In this document: one piece after another, positions 25,883 through 36,100 of the stretch
Numbering within the stretch: position 1 is the stretch's first letter
How the letters are laid out: each line of letters begins with the position of its first letter
Source: Pedobacter ginsengisoli
GTDB taxonomy: Bacteria > Bacteroidota > Bacteroidia > Sphingobacteriales > Sphingobacteriaceae
Assembly (NCBI RefSeq): GCF_002736205.1
Contig: NZ_CP024091.1
Location: forward strand, 3,593,555-3,657,554
Direction of reading: 5' to 3'
DNA length: 64,000 nt
Notes under the pieces: model-generated
What the model was told of the DNA's origin: nothing
The model's input: only the letters and a program-made list of their open reading frames with translations
The model's database searches: none
Position numbers and translations under genes: made by a program

Positions 25883-28684
25883 TTATTTCAAATGTGCTTT
25901 TAAATACTTAGCGGTATAACTCTCTTTTACCGGCAAAAGCTGTTCAGGCGTGCCTTCAAAAACAATATTACCACCTTTATCTCCCCCTTCCGGACCAATA
26001 TCTATAACCCAATCTGCTGATTTTATCATGTCCATATTGTGTTCTATTACCAGAATTGTATTTCCTTGTTCTATTAAAGTATTCAAGGCAATAAGAAGCT
26101 TTTTAATATCATGAAAATGCAATCCAGTGGTAGGCTCATCAAATATAAATAGTGTTTTATTGGCGTTATTTCCTTTGATTAAGAATGAGGCAAGTTTAAT
26201 GCGCTGCGCCTCTCCGCCAGATAGGGTATTGGATGACTGTCCCAAATGTACATATCCTAAACCTACATCTACCAGGGGTTGCAGTTTATGCAAAATTTTG
26301 GGCTCGTTTTTAAAGAAATCTACTGCTTCTTCGATTGTTAAATCCAAAATATCTGCAACGTTTTTATCCTGGTAGGTTACATCAAGCACCTGTTGCTTAA
26401 ATCTACGACCTCCGCAAGTTTCGCATGGCAGATAAATATCGGCCATAAACTGCATTTCTATTTTTACCTCTCCCTCTCCCTGGCAAACATCGCAACGGCC
26501 ACCTTCAACATTAAATGAGAATGCAGCGGGCTTTAAGCCTGAGGCTTTAGATGCAGGCAGCGCCGAAAACAGGGCTCTTACATCATCCCATGCCTTTACA
26601 TAGGTTACAGGATTTGATCTTGATGAGCGGCCAATAGGATTCTGATCGACCATTTCAACCTGACTTACCAATTCATAATTGCCATAGATGCCATCGTATG
26701 CTCCTGTCTGCTCACCTGAGTAATTTCCGATTGCCTTTTGAAGCGCAGGATAAAGTATTTTTTTAATGAGACTTGTTTTTCCTGATCCGGAAACGCCACT
26801 CACTACCGTAAAAACACCCAAAGGGAATTTTACGTCTATGTTTTTAAGGTTATTTTCTCTTGCTCCTTTAATTAAAATATGGTCCTTCCATCCTCTTCTT
26901 TTTGCTGGAATAGCAATTTGCTCTTCACCTGAAAGGTATTTTCCTGTTAAGCTTTTCTTATCTTTTATGATCTGTTTATAGGTACCGCTAAATACCAGAT
27001 TACCACCGTGAGTGCCTGCCTCTGGGCCTATGTCTATAATATAGTCGGCAGCTTTCATCATTTCTTCTTCATGCTCCACTACCAGTACCGTATTTCCTAC
27101 ATTTCTAAGAGATTCCAATACTTCTATTAGCTTATTTGTATCTCTTGGATGTAATCCGATACTTGGCTCATCAAGCACATACACTGAACCCACAAGGCTG
27201 CTACCCAATGATGTTGCCAGATTAATACGCTGAGATTCGCCTCCGGAAAGTGTATTTGACAACCTGTTAAGTGTTAAATAACCCAAACCAACATTATTAA
27301 GATAGAGTACACGGCTACTAACCTCGGCCAATAAACGTTTTGCTATTTTCTCGTCGTTAGCCGACAGGTTTAAATTATTAAAGAAATCAAGTATGGTTGA
27401 TAAAGGCATCAGAACGATGTCAATAATCGACTTATCATTGATCTTTACATACGAAGCATCCTTACGTAATCGTGATCCCTTACAATCAGGACATGACGTC
27501 TTGCCCCGATATCTGGATAGCATTACGCGATATTGTATTTTAAAGGTTTGCTCCTCAAGTTCTTTAAAAAAAGCGTCTAATCCTTCAAAGTATTTATTAC
27601 CAGTCCATAATAGCCTCTGTTCTTTTTCAGTTAGCTCATTGAATGGCCTGTGAATTGGGAAGTCGAATTTAGCGGCACTTTTAACCAGTTTATTTAACCA
27701 CTCCTTCATTTTTTCCCCCCTCCATGGCGCAATTGCATTATCAAAAACACTTTTACTCTTATCAGGAATAACAAGGTCTTCATCAATACCTATTACGTTT
27801 CCATACCCCTCGCATCTTTTGCATGCGCCATATGGATTATTGAAACTAAAGAAATTTGGTGTAGGCTCATCAAAACGAATTCCATCAAGTTCAAAACGGT
27901 CACAGAAGTTTGTTAATTTCCCTTCATGCTCTACAAAACAGTCGCCCTTTCCTTCAAAGAAAGCAGTTTGAACTGAATCAGCAATACGGCTTAATGTTTC
28001 ATCAGCTGAATTAACAACAATACGGTCAATCAGAATCCTGATTGTATTTTCATCTTTTAATTCGAAATCCTTGAATGTTTCATCTTCCAGAATTGCTTCA
28101 ATCTTCTGAATTTTATCCTGATAGGAAACCCTTAGAAAACCTTTTTGTAAAAGTACAGCCAGCTCTTCCTTTACAGACCTGTTATTGTGCGGGAATAATG
28201 GACAAAATATAGTAACGGTACTTTCATCATCCATGTTAGATATAAAATCAACAACTGTAGTAACGGTATCTTTTTTTACTACTTTACCGGAAATTGGAGA
28301 ATATGTTTTCCCTATTCTGGAGAACAGAAGTTTAAGATAATCATATATTTCAGTTGAAGTGCCAACAGTAGAGCGAGGGTTTGAGGTAATAACCTTTTGT
28401 TCAATTGCTATAGCCGGAGCTATTCCTTTTATGTAATCAACATCAGGTTTGTTCATCCTCCCCATAAATTGGCGGGCATAGGAAGACAAGCTCTCTACAT
28501 ATCTTCTCTGGCCTTCGGCATATAGTGTGTCAAATGCCAAAGATGACTTGCCTGACCCTGACATTCCGGTAATAACTACCAGTTTGTTTTTTGGAATAGC
28601 TACATCAATATTTTTAAGATTGTGAACTCTGGCACCTTTTATGATAATATTTTTGTGTGGATCTTTGTCGATTTCGTTATTCAT
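25883..28684 (-). CDS. uvrA: UvrABC nucleotide-excision repair ATPase subunit A
   Basis: The 933-residue protein finds bulky DNA lesions and loads UvrB. It has two ABC modules: Walker [14 protein letters not shown] near 39 and [13 protein letters not shown] near 633, each with an LSGGE signature ([14 protein letters not shown] and [14 protein letters not shown]). Two zinc modules are visible ([10 protein letters not shown] ... CPDCKGSR in the first half; [10 protein letters not shown] ... CETCGGRRF in the second). Length is normal. The ATG at 28684 is preceded at a distance by a TATTTTTG -7 box (28750-28757). Bacteroidota often carry a second uvrA paralogue; only one is present here. Confidence 0.97.
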   Translation of the reverse strand: MNNEIDKDPHKNIIIKGARVHNLKNIDVAIPKNKLVVITGMSGSGKSSLAFDTLYAEGQRRYVESLSSYARQFMGRMNKPDVDYIKGIAPAIAIEQKVITSNPRSTVGTSTEIYDYLKLLFSRIGKTYSPISGKVVKKDTVTTVVDFISNMDDESTVTIFCPLFPHNNRSVKEELAVLLQKGFLRVSYQDKIQKIEAILEDETFKDFELKDENTIRILIDRIVVNSADETLSRIADSVQTAFFEGKGDCFVEHEGKLTNFCDRFELDGIRFDEPTPNFFSFNNPYGACKRCEGYGNVIGIDEDLVIPDKSKSVFDNAIAPWRGEKMKEWLNKLVKSAAKFDFPIHRPFNELTEKEQRLLWTGNKYFEGLDAFFKELEEQTFKIQYRVMLSRYRGKTSCPDCKGSRLRKDASYVKINDKSIIDIVLMPLSTILDFFNNLNLSANDEKIAKRLLAEVSSRVLYLNNVGLGYLTLNRLSNTLSGGESQRINLATSLGSSLVGSVYVLDEPSIGLHPRDTNKLIEVLESLRNVGNTVLVVEHEEEMMKAADYIIDIGPEAGTHGGNLVFSGTYKQIIKDKKSLTGKYLSGEEQIAIPAKRRGWKDHILIKGARENNLKNIDVKFPLGVFTVVSGVSGSGKTSLIKKILYPALQKAIGNYSGEQTGAYDGIYGNYELVSQVEMVDQNPIGRSSRSNPVTYVKAWDDVRALFSALPASKASGLKPAAFSFNVEGGRCDVCQGEGEVKIEMQFMADIYLPCETCGGRRFKQQVLDVTYQDKNVADILDLTIEEAVDFFKNEPKILHKLQPLVDVGLGYVHLGQSSNTLSGGEAQRIKLASFLIKGNNANKTLFIFDEPTTGLHFHDIKKLLIALNTLIEQGNTILVIEHNMDMIKSADWVIDIGPEGGDKGGNIVFEGTPEQLLPVKESYTAKYLKAHLK

Positions 28685-28749
28685 TGATTTCGTGATAGAA
28701 TACTGCTAATATACCTCAAAAAACGAATATTTGTTTTTTTGGGAGGATG

Positions 28750-28757
28750 CAAAAATA
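28750..28757 (-). promoter_or_regulatory. -7 promoter element upstream of uvrA
   Basis: The minus strand reads TATTTTTG, matching TAnnTTTG, 66 bases before the uvrA ATG. No -33 TTTG at 19 bases was found. The surrounding 28685-28955 gap otherwise holds only the upstream region of the divergent ECF sigma gene. Confidence 0.35.
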
Positions 28758-28955
28758 AGGCTCTGAGACCACTTTTATTTTTTTTTAACACTTTTTCTAT
28801 TGAATTCTAATAAAAAAATGCTTCTTTTGAAACTAATTAACTGAACAACATACACCACCATCATAAAAACCAATAGGAGAAATAATATCGAAACAAACAT
28901 CTACTAAGTATTTTTTTGGCATTTAACAGCAAGGGAATTTAGTTAGGATACTCCT

Positions 28956-29531
28956 ATGAAATTACAACAATATAGTGATCAGGATTTGGTTAAGTTATAC
29001 CTTACCGGCAATGAGGCCGTTTTGGAAGAACTTTTAAGAAGACACAAATCAAAAATTTATACATCAATCTATTTATTGGTTAAAGACCAGTATTTAGCAG
29101 AAGATATATTTCAAGATGCCTTTATTAAGGTAATTAACACATTAAGATCTGGACGTTATAACGAAGAAGGTAAATTTTTACCATGGGTAATGCGTATTGC
29201 ACATAACCTTGTGATAGATTACTTTAGACGTGAAAAACGAGGACCAGTTATTACAAGTGCCGATGGCACCGATGTATTTAATATGCTTCAGTTTCATGAA
29301 GAAAGTGCAGAAGATAGAATTTTAAGAGAACAAACCCATTTTGATTTAAGGGCCATGATTCACTTATTACCTGACGATCAGAAAGAAGTATTGATAATGC
29401 GTCATTATGCTGACCTTAGCTTTAAGGAAATAGCTGACCTAACCGATGTAAGCATAAACACTGCATTAGGCCGTATGAGGTATGCTTTGAGCAATCTTCG
29501 GAAAATGATGAAGGTGAAAGAAATATCCTGA
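28956..29531 (+). CDS. ECF-type sigma-70 RNA polymerase sigma factor
   Basis: The 191-residue protein contains sigma region 2 (LVKDQYLAEDIFQDAFIKVI, PWVMRIAHNLVIDYFRREKR) and region 4 (LLPDDQKEVLIMRHYADLSFKEIADL, then a helix-turn-helix near SINTALGRMRYALSNLRKMM), and lacks regions 1 and 3, as in ECF factors. No anti-sigma factor of the FecR or zinc type follows. The next gene is a 62-64 residue protein 100 bases downstream, ended by a strong terminator, which makes the two a probable unit. It diverges from uvrA. Confidence 0.93.
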   Translation: MKLQQYSDQDLVKLYLTGNEAVLEELLRRHKSKIYTSIYLLVKDQYLAEDIFQDAFIKVINTLRSGRYNEEGKFLPWVMRIAHNLVIDYFRREKRGPVITSADGTDVFNMLQFHEESAEDRILREQTHFDLRAMIHLLPDDQKEVLIMRHYADLSFKEIADLTDVSINTALGRMRYALSNLRKMMKVKEIS

Positions 29532-29630
29532 TATCAGTAGAAAAAAGAAAATATAAAAAATTGTTGTTTGGGTTAAAATAAATTAATAACAATAGCGTTA
29601 ATTAGTAAAACTAATATACGTTTATTGCTT

Positions 29631-29822
29631 ATGATGGAAACCTCTACTTCAGTTAACAAACTAAATTACGAACAGAAAAAACAGGAGATGATTCCTGCAA
29701 ATGATGTTGAACCACAGGATTTACAGTTCTATGAGAACATTAAATCGCAACTGGATAGCTTAGCTAAAAACCCTTCTGAAACAACAATTTCGAAGATTTT
29801 AGCCTATTCCAGAGCCAAGTAA
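29631..29822 (+). CDS. Small acidic protein downstream of the ECF sigma gene, function unknown
   Basis: Translation from the ATG at 29631 (MMETSTSVNKL) gives 63 residues; the ATG at 29634 is equally possible and a TTG at 29625 is unlikely. It is hydrophilic, with no membrane helix and no cysteine: an N-terminal lysine/glutamine-rich part (NYEQKKQEM) and a C-terminal predicted helix (FYENIKSQLDSLAKNPSETT). A perfect terminator follows 18 bases after the stop, supporting a real gene. The family is not recognised. By position it could regulate the sigma factor, but nothing in the sequence shows this. Confidence 0.65.
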   Translation: MMETSTSVNKLNYEQKKQEMIPANDVEPQDLQFYENIKSQLDSLAKNPSETTISKILAYSRAK

Positions 29823-29840
29823 TTTAAGAAACGAAAAAAA

Positions 29841-29868
29841 GCTGCTAAAAATTTAGCAGCTTTTTTTT
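29841..29868 (+). terminator. Rho-independent terminator after the ECF sigma/small protein unit
   Basis: Arms gctgctaaa (29841-29849) and tttagcagc (29852-29860) pair perfectly with a two-base loop and are followed by nine T residues. Confidence 0.85.
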
Positions 29869-30024
29869 TATTCCTTTAATGAAATTCATTATATCCAAAA
29901 AGGAAATAACAATCCATTTTGTCGTTTTGAAAACTATGAATGTCGTTAAAATGAAATTAAGCCAGTTACTATTTCTGAGATATATTAAATTGAAAATTAA
30001 AGGCAAAAATATCTAAGTTTGTAG

Positions 30025-30705
30025 ATGCTCAAAAAAGAAAGATATAAGCTTTTTGTGGCCCATTTTTCTGCAAAGCAACCAGATGCCGAAACAGAATTGC
30101 ACTACAACAATCCATTTCAATTACTGATAGCAGTAATCTTATCTGCTCAGTGTACTGATAAAAGAATAAATCAGGTAACACCTGCATTGTTTAAGCGCTT
30201 TCCGGATGCCAGATCTTTGGCTGATGTTACACCCGATATTGTTTTCGATTATATCAGAAGTGTTAGCTACCCGAATAACAAGGCTAAACATTTGGTTGGT
30301 ATGGCTAAAATGCTGCTTAACGACTTTAATAACGAAGTCCCATCTGATGTGAATGATTTACAGAAAATGCCTGGTGTTGGAAGAAAAACAGCAAATGTTA
30401 TAGCTTCTGTTATCTATAATGCACCCGCTATGGCGGTTGATACACACGTTTTCAGGGTTGCAAACAGGATTGGATTAACTACCGGAAAAACTCCACTAAC
30501 TGTAGAAAAAGACTTAGTTAAGAATTTGCCTGAAGAAACAATACATGTTGCACACCATTGGCTGATATTGCATGGCAGGTATATATGTGTGGCAAGATCT
30601 CCAAAGTGTAGTATCTGCGAAATCACAAGTTTTTGCAAATATTATCAAAACACGAATAAAATAACTAAAATATTTAGTGATTCAGAACCCTCAATAAAAA
30701 AATAA
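30025..30705 (+). CDS. nth: Endonuclease III (base-excision DNA glycosylase/AP lyase)
   Basis: The 226-residue enzyme removes oxidised pyrimidines and cuts the abasic site. The helix-hairpin-helix MPGVGRKTANVI carries the Schiff-base lysine Lys121, and VDTHVFRVANR carries the catalytic Asp139. The iron-sulfur ligands are Cys188, Cys195, Cys198 and Cys204 with the family spacing C-x6-C-x2-C-x5-C. The last 20 residues are a variable tail. It precedes recA by 118 bases; both are DNA-repair genes but recA probably has its own promoter. Confidence 0.97.
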   Translation: MLKKERYKLFVAHFSAKQPDAETELHYNNPFQLLIAVILSAQCTDKRINQVTPALFKRFPDARSLADVTPDIVFDYIRSVSYPNNKAKHLVGMAKMLLNDFNNEVPSDVNDLQKMPGVGRKTANVIASVIYNAPAMAVDTHVFRVANRIGLTTGKTPLTVEKDLVKNLPEETIHVAHHWLILHGRYICVARSPKCSICEITSFCKYYQNTNKITKIFSDSEPSIKK

Positions 30706-30823
30706 TAATTTTATTTGCTATTTTAAATTAAATAATAGTTATGTTTGCTAACATAATTAGTAAAAAGAAAATCATTTTACGTTAAGAAATGTAAGTCATT
30801 ACTTTCTTGCAGAATTAAATAAT

Positions 30824-31837
30824 ATGAGCACAAACGCAGACAAATTAAAAGCATTACAACTTACTTTAGATAAGTTAGAAAAATCATATGGTAAAGGCAC
30901 CGTTATGAAATTGGGTGACAATGCTGTAGAACCAACAGAATCTATTTCAACCGGTTCTATTAGTTTAGATATTGCCTTAGGCATTGGCGGAGTACCAAAA
31001 GGAAGAATTATTGAAATATATGGCCCTGAATCTTCAGGTAAGACAACTTTAGCAACTCATATTATTGCTGAAGCACAAAAAAAAGGTGGTTTAGCAGCTA
31101 TTGTTGATGCCGAACACGCATTTGATAAAGGCTATGCAAAAAAACTGGGTGTAGATGTAGATAACCTATTAATTTCACAACCAGATAATGGTGAACAGGC
31201 TTTAGAAATTGCTGATAATTTAATCAGATCAGGAGCTATTGATGTAATTGTGATCGACTCCGTTGCCGCTTTAGTTCCTAAAGCTGAGATTGAAGGTGAA
31301 ATGGGAGATTCAAGAATGGGGCTTCAAGCTCGTTTAATGTCGCAGGCTTTGCGTAAATTAACAGGAACCATCTCTAAAACCGGATGCTGCTGCATTTTTA
31401 TCAACCAGTTACGCGAAAAGATTGGTGTAATGTTTGGTAATCCTGAAACTACCACTGGCGGTAATGCTTTAAAGTTCTATGCATCTGTACGCTTAGATAT
31501 TCGCAGAACTTCTCAGATTAAAGATTCTGACGAGGTTGCAGGTAACAGGGTTAAAGTGAAAATTGTTAAAAACAAGGTTGCCCCTCCTTTCCGTATCGCT
31601 GAATTTGACATTATGTTTGGTGAAGGTATATCTAAAACAGGTGAAATTATTGATTTAGGTGTTGACTTTAACATCATCAAAAAAGCAGGCTCGTGGTTCT
31701 CTTATGGAGAAACCAAACTTGGTCAGGGTAGGGATGCGGTTAAGCAGTTATTACTGGATAACCCTGAATTATCTGAAGAAATTGAAGCAAAAATCAGAGC
31801 TGAAGTTACCGGTGAAAAGTTGGAAGAGAACGCTTAA
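30824..31837 (+). CDS. recA: Recombinase RecA
   Basis: The 337-residue protein forms filaments on single-stranded DNA, drives strand exchange and triggers LexA cleavage. Walker [10 protein letters not shown] lies near residue 66-74, Walker [23 protein letters not shown] near 140, the L1/L2 loops around [15 protein letters not shown] and [28 protein letters not shown]. The length is slightly short at the C-terminus, which ends in acidic residues (EKLEENA), as usual. A strong hairpin terminator follows. Confidence 0.98.
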   Translation: MSTNADKLKALQLTLDKLEKSYGKGTVMKLGDNAVEPTESISTGSISLDIALGIGGVPKGRIIEIYGPESSGKTTLATHIIAEAQKKGGLAAIVDAEHAFDKGYAKKLGVDVDNLLISQPDNGEQALEIADNLIRSGAIDVIVIDSVAALVPKAEIEGEMGDSRMGLQARLMSQALRKLTGTISKTGCCCIFINQLREKIGVMFGNPETTTGGNALKFYASVRLDIRRTSQIKDSDEVAGNRVKVKIVKNKVAPPFRIAEFDIMFGEGISKTGEIIDLGVDFNIIKKAGSWFSYGETKLGQGRDAVKQLLLDNPELSEEIEAKIRAEVTGEKLEENA

Positions 31838-31855
31838 ATTATACTCATTAAATAA

Positions 31856-31893
31856 AAAGAAGGGGGATTTTGAACAAAATCCCCCTTCTTTTT
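31856..31893 (+). terminator. Terminator of recA (bidirectional hairpin)
   Basis: Arms aaagaagggggatttt (31856-31871) and aaaatcccccttcttt (31876-31891) pair perfectly with loop gaac and end in T residues. The symmetry with flanking A and T runs would also stop the convergent small membrane protein gene at 31906. Confidence 0.9.
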
Positions 31894-31905
31894 ATTTAAG
31901 CTTTT

Positions 31906-32130
31906 TTACTTATAGCTTGGAGCTTGACTATCTGGTGCCATTCCGGGAGTATTCTTCTCCATAAAGTGGGTGTCTATCTTAACAATAGCAATAATTGCTA
32001 TGATAGTCATCATCACCAAAACAACAAGACCAATATAGTTCCTATTTTTATCTTTCTTAATTAACCATATTAAAAAGATGATTAATGGCAAAAGCATTAA
32101 ACCAAAGAAAACAAAACTCATTACACCCAT
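31906..32130 (-). CDS. Small two-helix membrane protein, function unknown
   Basis: The 74-residue frame (or 71 from the second ATG, MSFVFF) has two hydrophobic helices (FFGLMLLPLIIFLIWLI and YIGLVVLVMMTIIAIIAIV) separated by a basic turn KKDKNRN, and a short polar C-terminus. It lies 18 bases downstream of the tsaD stop on the same strand and ends at the shared recA terminator, which favours a true cotranscribed gene. No family is recognised. Confidence 0.65.
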   Translation of the reverse strand: MGVMSFVFFGLMLLPLIIFLIWLIKKDKNRNYIGLVVLVMMTIIAIIAIVKIDTHFMEKNTPGMAPDSQAPSYK

Positions 32131-32148
32131 AATTATACCTTTTATATA

Positions 32149-33150
32149 TTAAAATTCCATTCTGGACAAAGGTGCAACATCTTGCTGCACAAAATCCTTA
32201 TTTAAATACTTGTAATAACCAGCAATAGCAATCATACCCGCATTATCTGTGCAATACTGAAATGCCGGTATAAATACCTTCCAGTTTAGTTCCTCTGCCA
32301 TGGCAGTTAATCCTGCCCTTAATCCACTATTAGCAGATACTCCCCCCGCAATAGCTATATCCTTAATTCCGTACTGCTTTGCAGCCTTCTTTAATTTATT
32401 TAACAGTATATAAACTATACTATGTTGAACGGAAGCGCAAATATCATTTAGGTTCTCGGAAATAAAGTTTGGATTCTCTTTCTCCTGATTCCTGATAAAA
32501 TACAAAATAGAGGTTTTAAACCCGCTGAAGCTATAATTGAGGTCTTTAATTTGGGGTTCGCCAAACTTGTAAGCCAAAGGATTTCCCAGGGCAGCATACT
32601 TATCTATTAGTGGCCCACCGGGATAAGGTAAATTTAAAATCTTAGCTGTTTTATCAAATGCCTCACCTGCGGCATCATCTAGTGTCTCACCAACTATCTC
32701 CATATCAAAATGGCTTCGCACCACAACAATTTGAGTATGTCCACCAGATACCGTTAAGCATATAAATGGAAAGCTAGGTTTTGGATCATCAATAAAGTGC
32801 GCCAATATATGAGCGTGCATATGATTTACTGATATCAGAGGCAGATCTAACGCTAACGCAAATGACTTTGCAAAGGAAACCCCTACCAGAAGTGAGCCTA
32901 ATAATCCGGGGCCTTGAGTAAAAGCAACGGCGTTTAACTCCTTTTTACTAACTTTAGCATCACTTAATGCTTGTTGTATTACCGGGACGATATTTTGCTG
33001 ATGAACCCTTGAAGCTAATTCAGGAATTACACCACCATAATTTTGATGAATTGTTTGGTTTGCAATAACATTGGCAGTAATTTTGCCGTTGTTACATATA
33101 GCAACAGAGGTTTCATCGCAGGAAGATTCTATAGCAAGTATTACAGACAC
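32149..33150 (-). CDS. tsaD: tRNA N6-threonylcarbamoyladenosine transferase subunit TsaD
   Basis: The 333-residue protein places the threonylcarbamoyl group on A37 of ANN-decoding tRNAs together with TsaB, TsaC and TsaE. The N-terminal ASKHA phosphate loop AIESSCDETSVA, the iron-binding HMHAHILAHF, the LTVSGGHTQIV strand and IAGGVSANSGLR are all visible. The start is GTG at 33150 (encoding MSVILAIESSCDET); the family N-terminus fits exactly and no ATG is available nearby. It diverges from the TamB-like gene, whose own start is also not an ATG. Confidence 0.97.
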   Translation of the reverse strand: MSVILAIESSCDETSVAICNNGKITANVIANQTIHQNYGGVIPELASRVHQQNIVPVIQQALSDAKVSKKELNAVAFTQGPGLLGSLLVGVSFAKSFALALDLPLISVNHMHAHILAHFIDDPKPSFPFICLTVSGGHTQIVVVRSHFDMEIVGETLDDAAGEAFDKTAKILNLPYPGGPLIDKYAALGNPLAYKFGEPQIKDLNYSFSGFKTSILYFIRNQEKENPNFISENLNDICASVQHSIVYILLNKLKKAAKQYGIKDIAIAGGVSANSGLRAGLTAMAEELNWKVFIPAFQYCTDNAGMIAIAGYYKYLNKDFVQQDVAPLSRMEF

Positions 33151-33173
33151 GTTTATTATTATTAAGCTACAAA

Positions 33174-36100
33174 ATTATTAAAAAACTATTAAAAATACTT
33201 CTTTGGGTCGTTGCATCGGTATTATTACTTGCCGGTGTCATTCTTTTTGCAATCCAATTTAAGCCCATTCAAACTTTTGTAGCTAAAAAAGCGGCAGCAT
33301 ACTTATCTAAAGAGCTTAATACGACAATCTCCTTAACGGGTATCTATATAAAACCATTTAAGTATGTTGTTATAGAGAACCTGATTGTATTAGATCAGCA
33401 GAAAGATACCATACTTAACACGCCTAAATTTTTGGTTGATATTAATCAGCTTTCGCTTAAAAAACGTATAGTTGACATCAATACAGTACAAATTAATAAT
33501 GGTTCTTTCTTTTTAAAATCTTATAAAGACAGATCTACCAATCTTGATTTTATTATTGACTACTTTGATTCCGGTCCCCCAAAGGTTAAAACTAAAAAGA
33601 AACCTTACAAAATATCTTTCGATAGGGTAATTCTGAACAACATTAGTTTTAAATATAAAAACTTAAGGATCGATACAGTAATAAAAGGGGTAAACTTTGA
33701 TGATGTTTATCTGACTAGTTTTAATGGAATTTTTGAAAAATTAAATACTACAGACCATATCCTTCAGGCAGATATTAAAAACCTGACCTTTAAAGAAAAA
33801 AGTGGTTTCTATTTAAAGAACCTTACTGCATTTACTACTGTGGATACCAATGGCATTGAGCTAAAAAATCTAATGCTGGTTACTAACAAAAGTAGGCTAT
33901 CTGATTACTTCCAGATGCGGTTTAATAAGTACCGCGACTTTAGGGACTATGTGAATAAGGTGAGAATGAAAGCCGATTTCAAGAACAGCTATCTTTCTTC
34001 GCGCGATGTGGCCTATTTTGCACCTGAACTGGATCAAATGAATCTCGAGATTGAAGTTGATGGAAGGGTTACCGGACTGGTAAATAATCTTAAGGCTAAA
34101 AAACTATCTGTTAAAGCCGGAAAAGCAACATACATTAAAGGAGACTTTATTGTAAAAGGATTGCCAAACCTTAAAGAGACATTCATGGACCTTAAAATAG
34201 AGATGGCGGGAACAAATAAAGCTGATCTTGAGGAGATTTTAACAAGTACCACAGGCAAAAAAACTAAAGTGATTCCGGAAGTTGTTGGCAAATTTGGCAA
34301 CATTAATTTTAATGGCTCATTTACAGGATTTCAAAATGACTTTATTGCCTATGGGGAGTTCAAAACTAAACTAGGCAGGTTGGTTTCGGATGTTAACATG
34401 AAGATAGATAAGAAAGGAATACCTTCTTATAAAGGTAATGTTAAAGCCTTCGACTTTAATTTAGGTAATCTTTTAAATGAGGATGACCTGGGCAGAGTTT
34501 CCGCTTCCCTGAACGTAGAGGGAAGAGGTACAGAAATAAAAAGCCTTTCTGAGAAACTTAATGGAGATATAGATTACATTGATTTTAATCAATACAGGTA
34601 TAGAAATGTTAAGATTGATGGAACCTTCGATAAAAAATATTTCGACGGGCGTTTGAAAATTAATGACAAAAATGTTCAGCTCGTTTTTGATGGCGGTGTA
34701 AACCTAAACCCTAAGTTGCCGGTATTTAATTTTAAGGCACAAATAAGCAATGCCAAGCTAAAAACATTAAACCTATATAAAGATTCTTTAAAAATTGATG
34801 CTACATTCAGCACCAATTTTTCTGGTACTAACCTCAATAACATACAGGGTAAACTTTTAATTCAACAGATTAAATTGGATAATGTTAAAGGTATTTATAA
34901 CATTGATTCGGTTGAACTAAAAGCTTCTGGCATAGGTAGAGATAGAGATCTTACAATTCATTCGGATATTTTAGATGCCAGTTTAAAAGGCCAGTATAAT
35001 CTAAACACAATCCCCTCATACTACAAAGCACTAGCTAAGAAATACATCCCCTCGCTTAAAACCACCATCCTCCCTTACGGAGACCAGATATTTCAGTTTA
35101 ATTTAAAAATTAAAAGATTTGAACCCATTGCGGAACTCCTGGCCCCCGGTCTGCAAATTGATGATGATGCTGTTTTTATTGGAAATTTTGATTCTTCGAA
35201 CAACATTGCAACATTAAATGGTTTCGTAAAAAAATTGAAATACAAGGGCATTACGGCAAACAATATTATCGTTGATGAAAACACTTCAGTAAATCAATTA
35301 CAAGCCATTATAACATCAGACAGGGTTGATTTAAATGATAGCTTGTACATTAAGAATGTCAACATCTCTAATATATTGAGAAACGACAGTCTTGCTCTTA
35401 ACTTAAAACTTGCCAATTCTGATGATGCAAATCAACTGGATTTAAATGGATTGGTTGAGTTTGCAAACGACACTACCGCCAGAGTAAGCATACTCCCTTC
35501 TGAACTGAAAGTAAATAATGAGGACTGGAAGATTCAGGAGAAAGTAAGGATCAATTTTCATGAAGGAAAAACAGAGATTACCAATTTCGATTTAAGTAAT
35601 GGCAACCAGCTGCTAACCATAGATGGAACGCTTTCTGATGACCCAAAAGATTTACTTCTTGTTGGATTTAAAGAATTTAGCTTAAAAACAATAAATCCAT
35701 TTGTAAAGGCATTTGGCGTACAACTAGCTGGCAATGTTAATGGCGAAACTAAGCTCTATAACATCCTTAAATCTCCTAAGATCTCAGATAATCTGAAAAT
35801 TGATTCTCTAACTTTTAACAATACCCATATTGGTGATTTGACAGATACTTCTTCGTACGATCGTGCAAATAATGTAGCTAACATCTTCACGAATATAGTT
35901 ACCGCAGACAGAGAAACGCTTAGAGCAGTAGGCTCTCTTGACCTTGAAACGAAAGAAATAGACGTAAAAATAAAGCTAGATAAAAGTGAAGTAGCAGTAT
36001 TAGAACCATTTGTTAACGATCTTGTATCAAACCTTAAAGGTCATATATCATCGAACTTAACCGTTACCGGTCCATTTGAAAAACCTGCAATTAATGGGGA

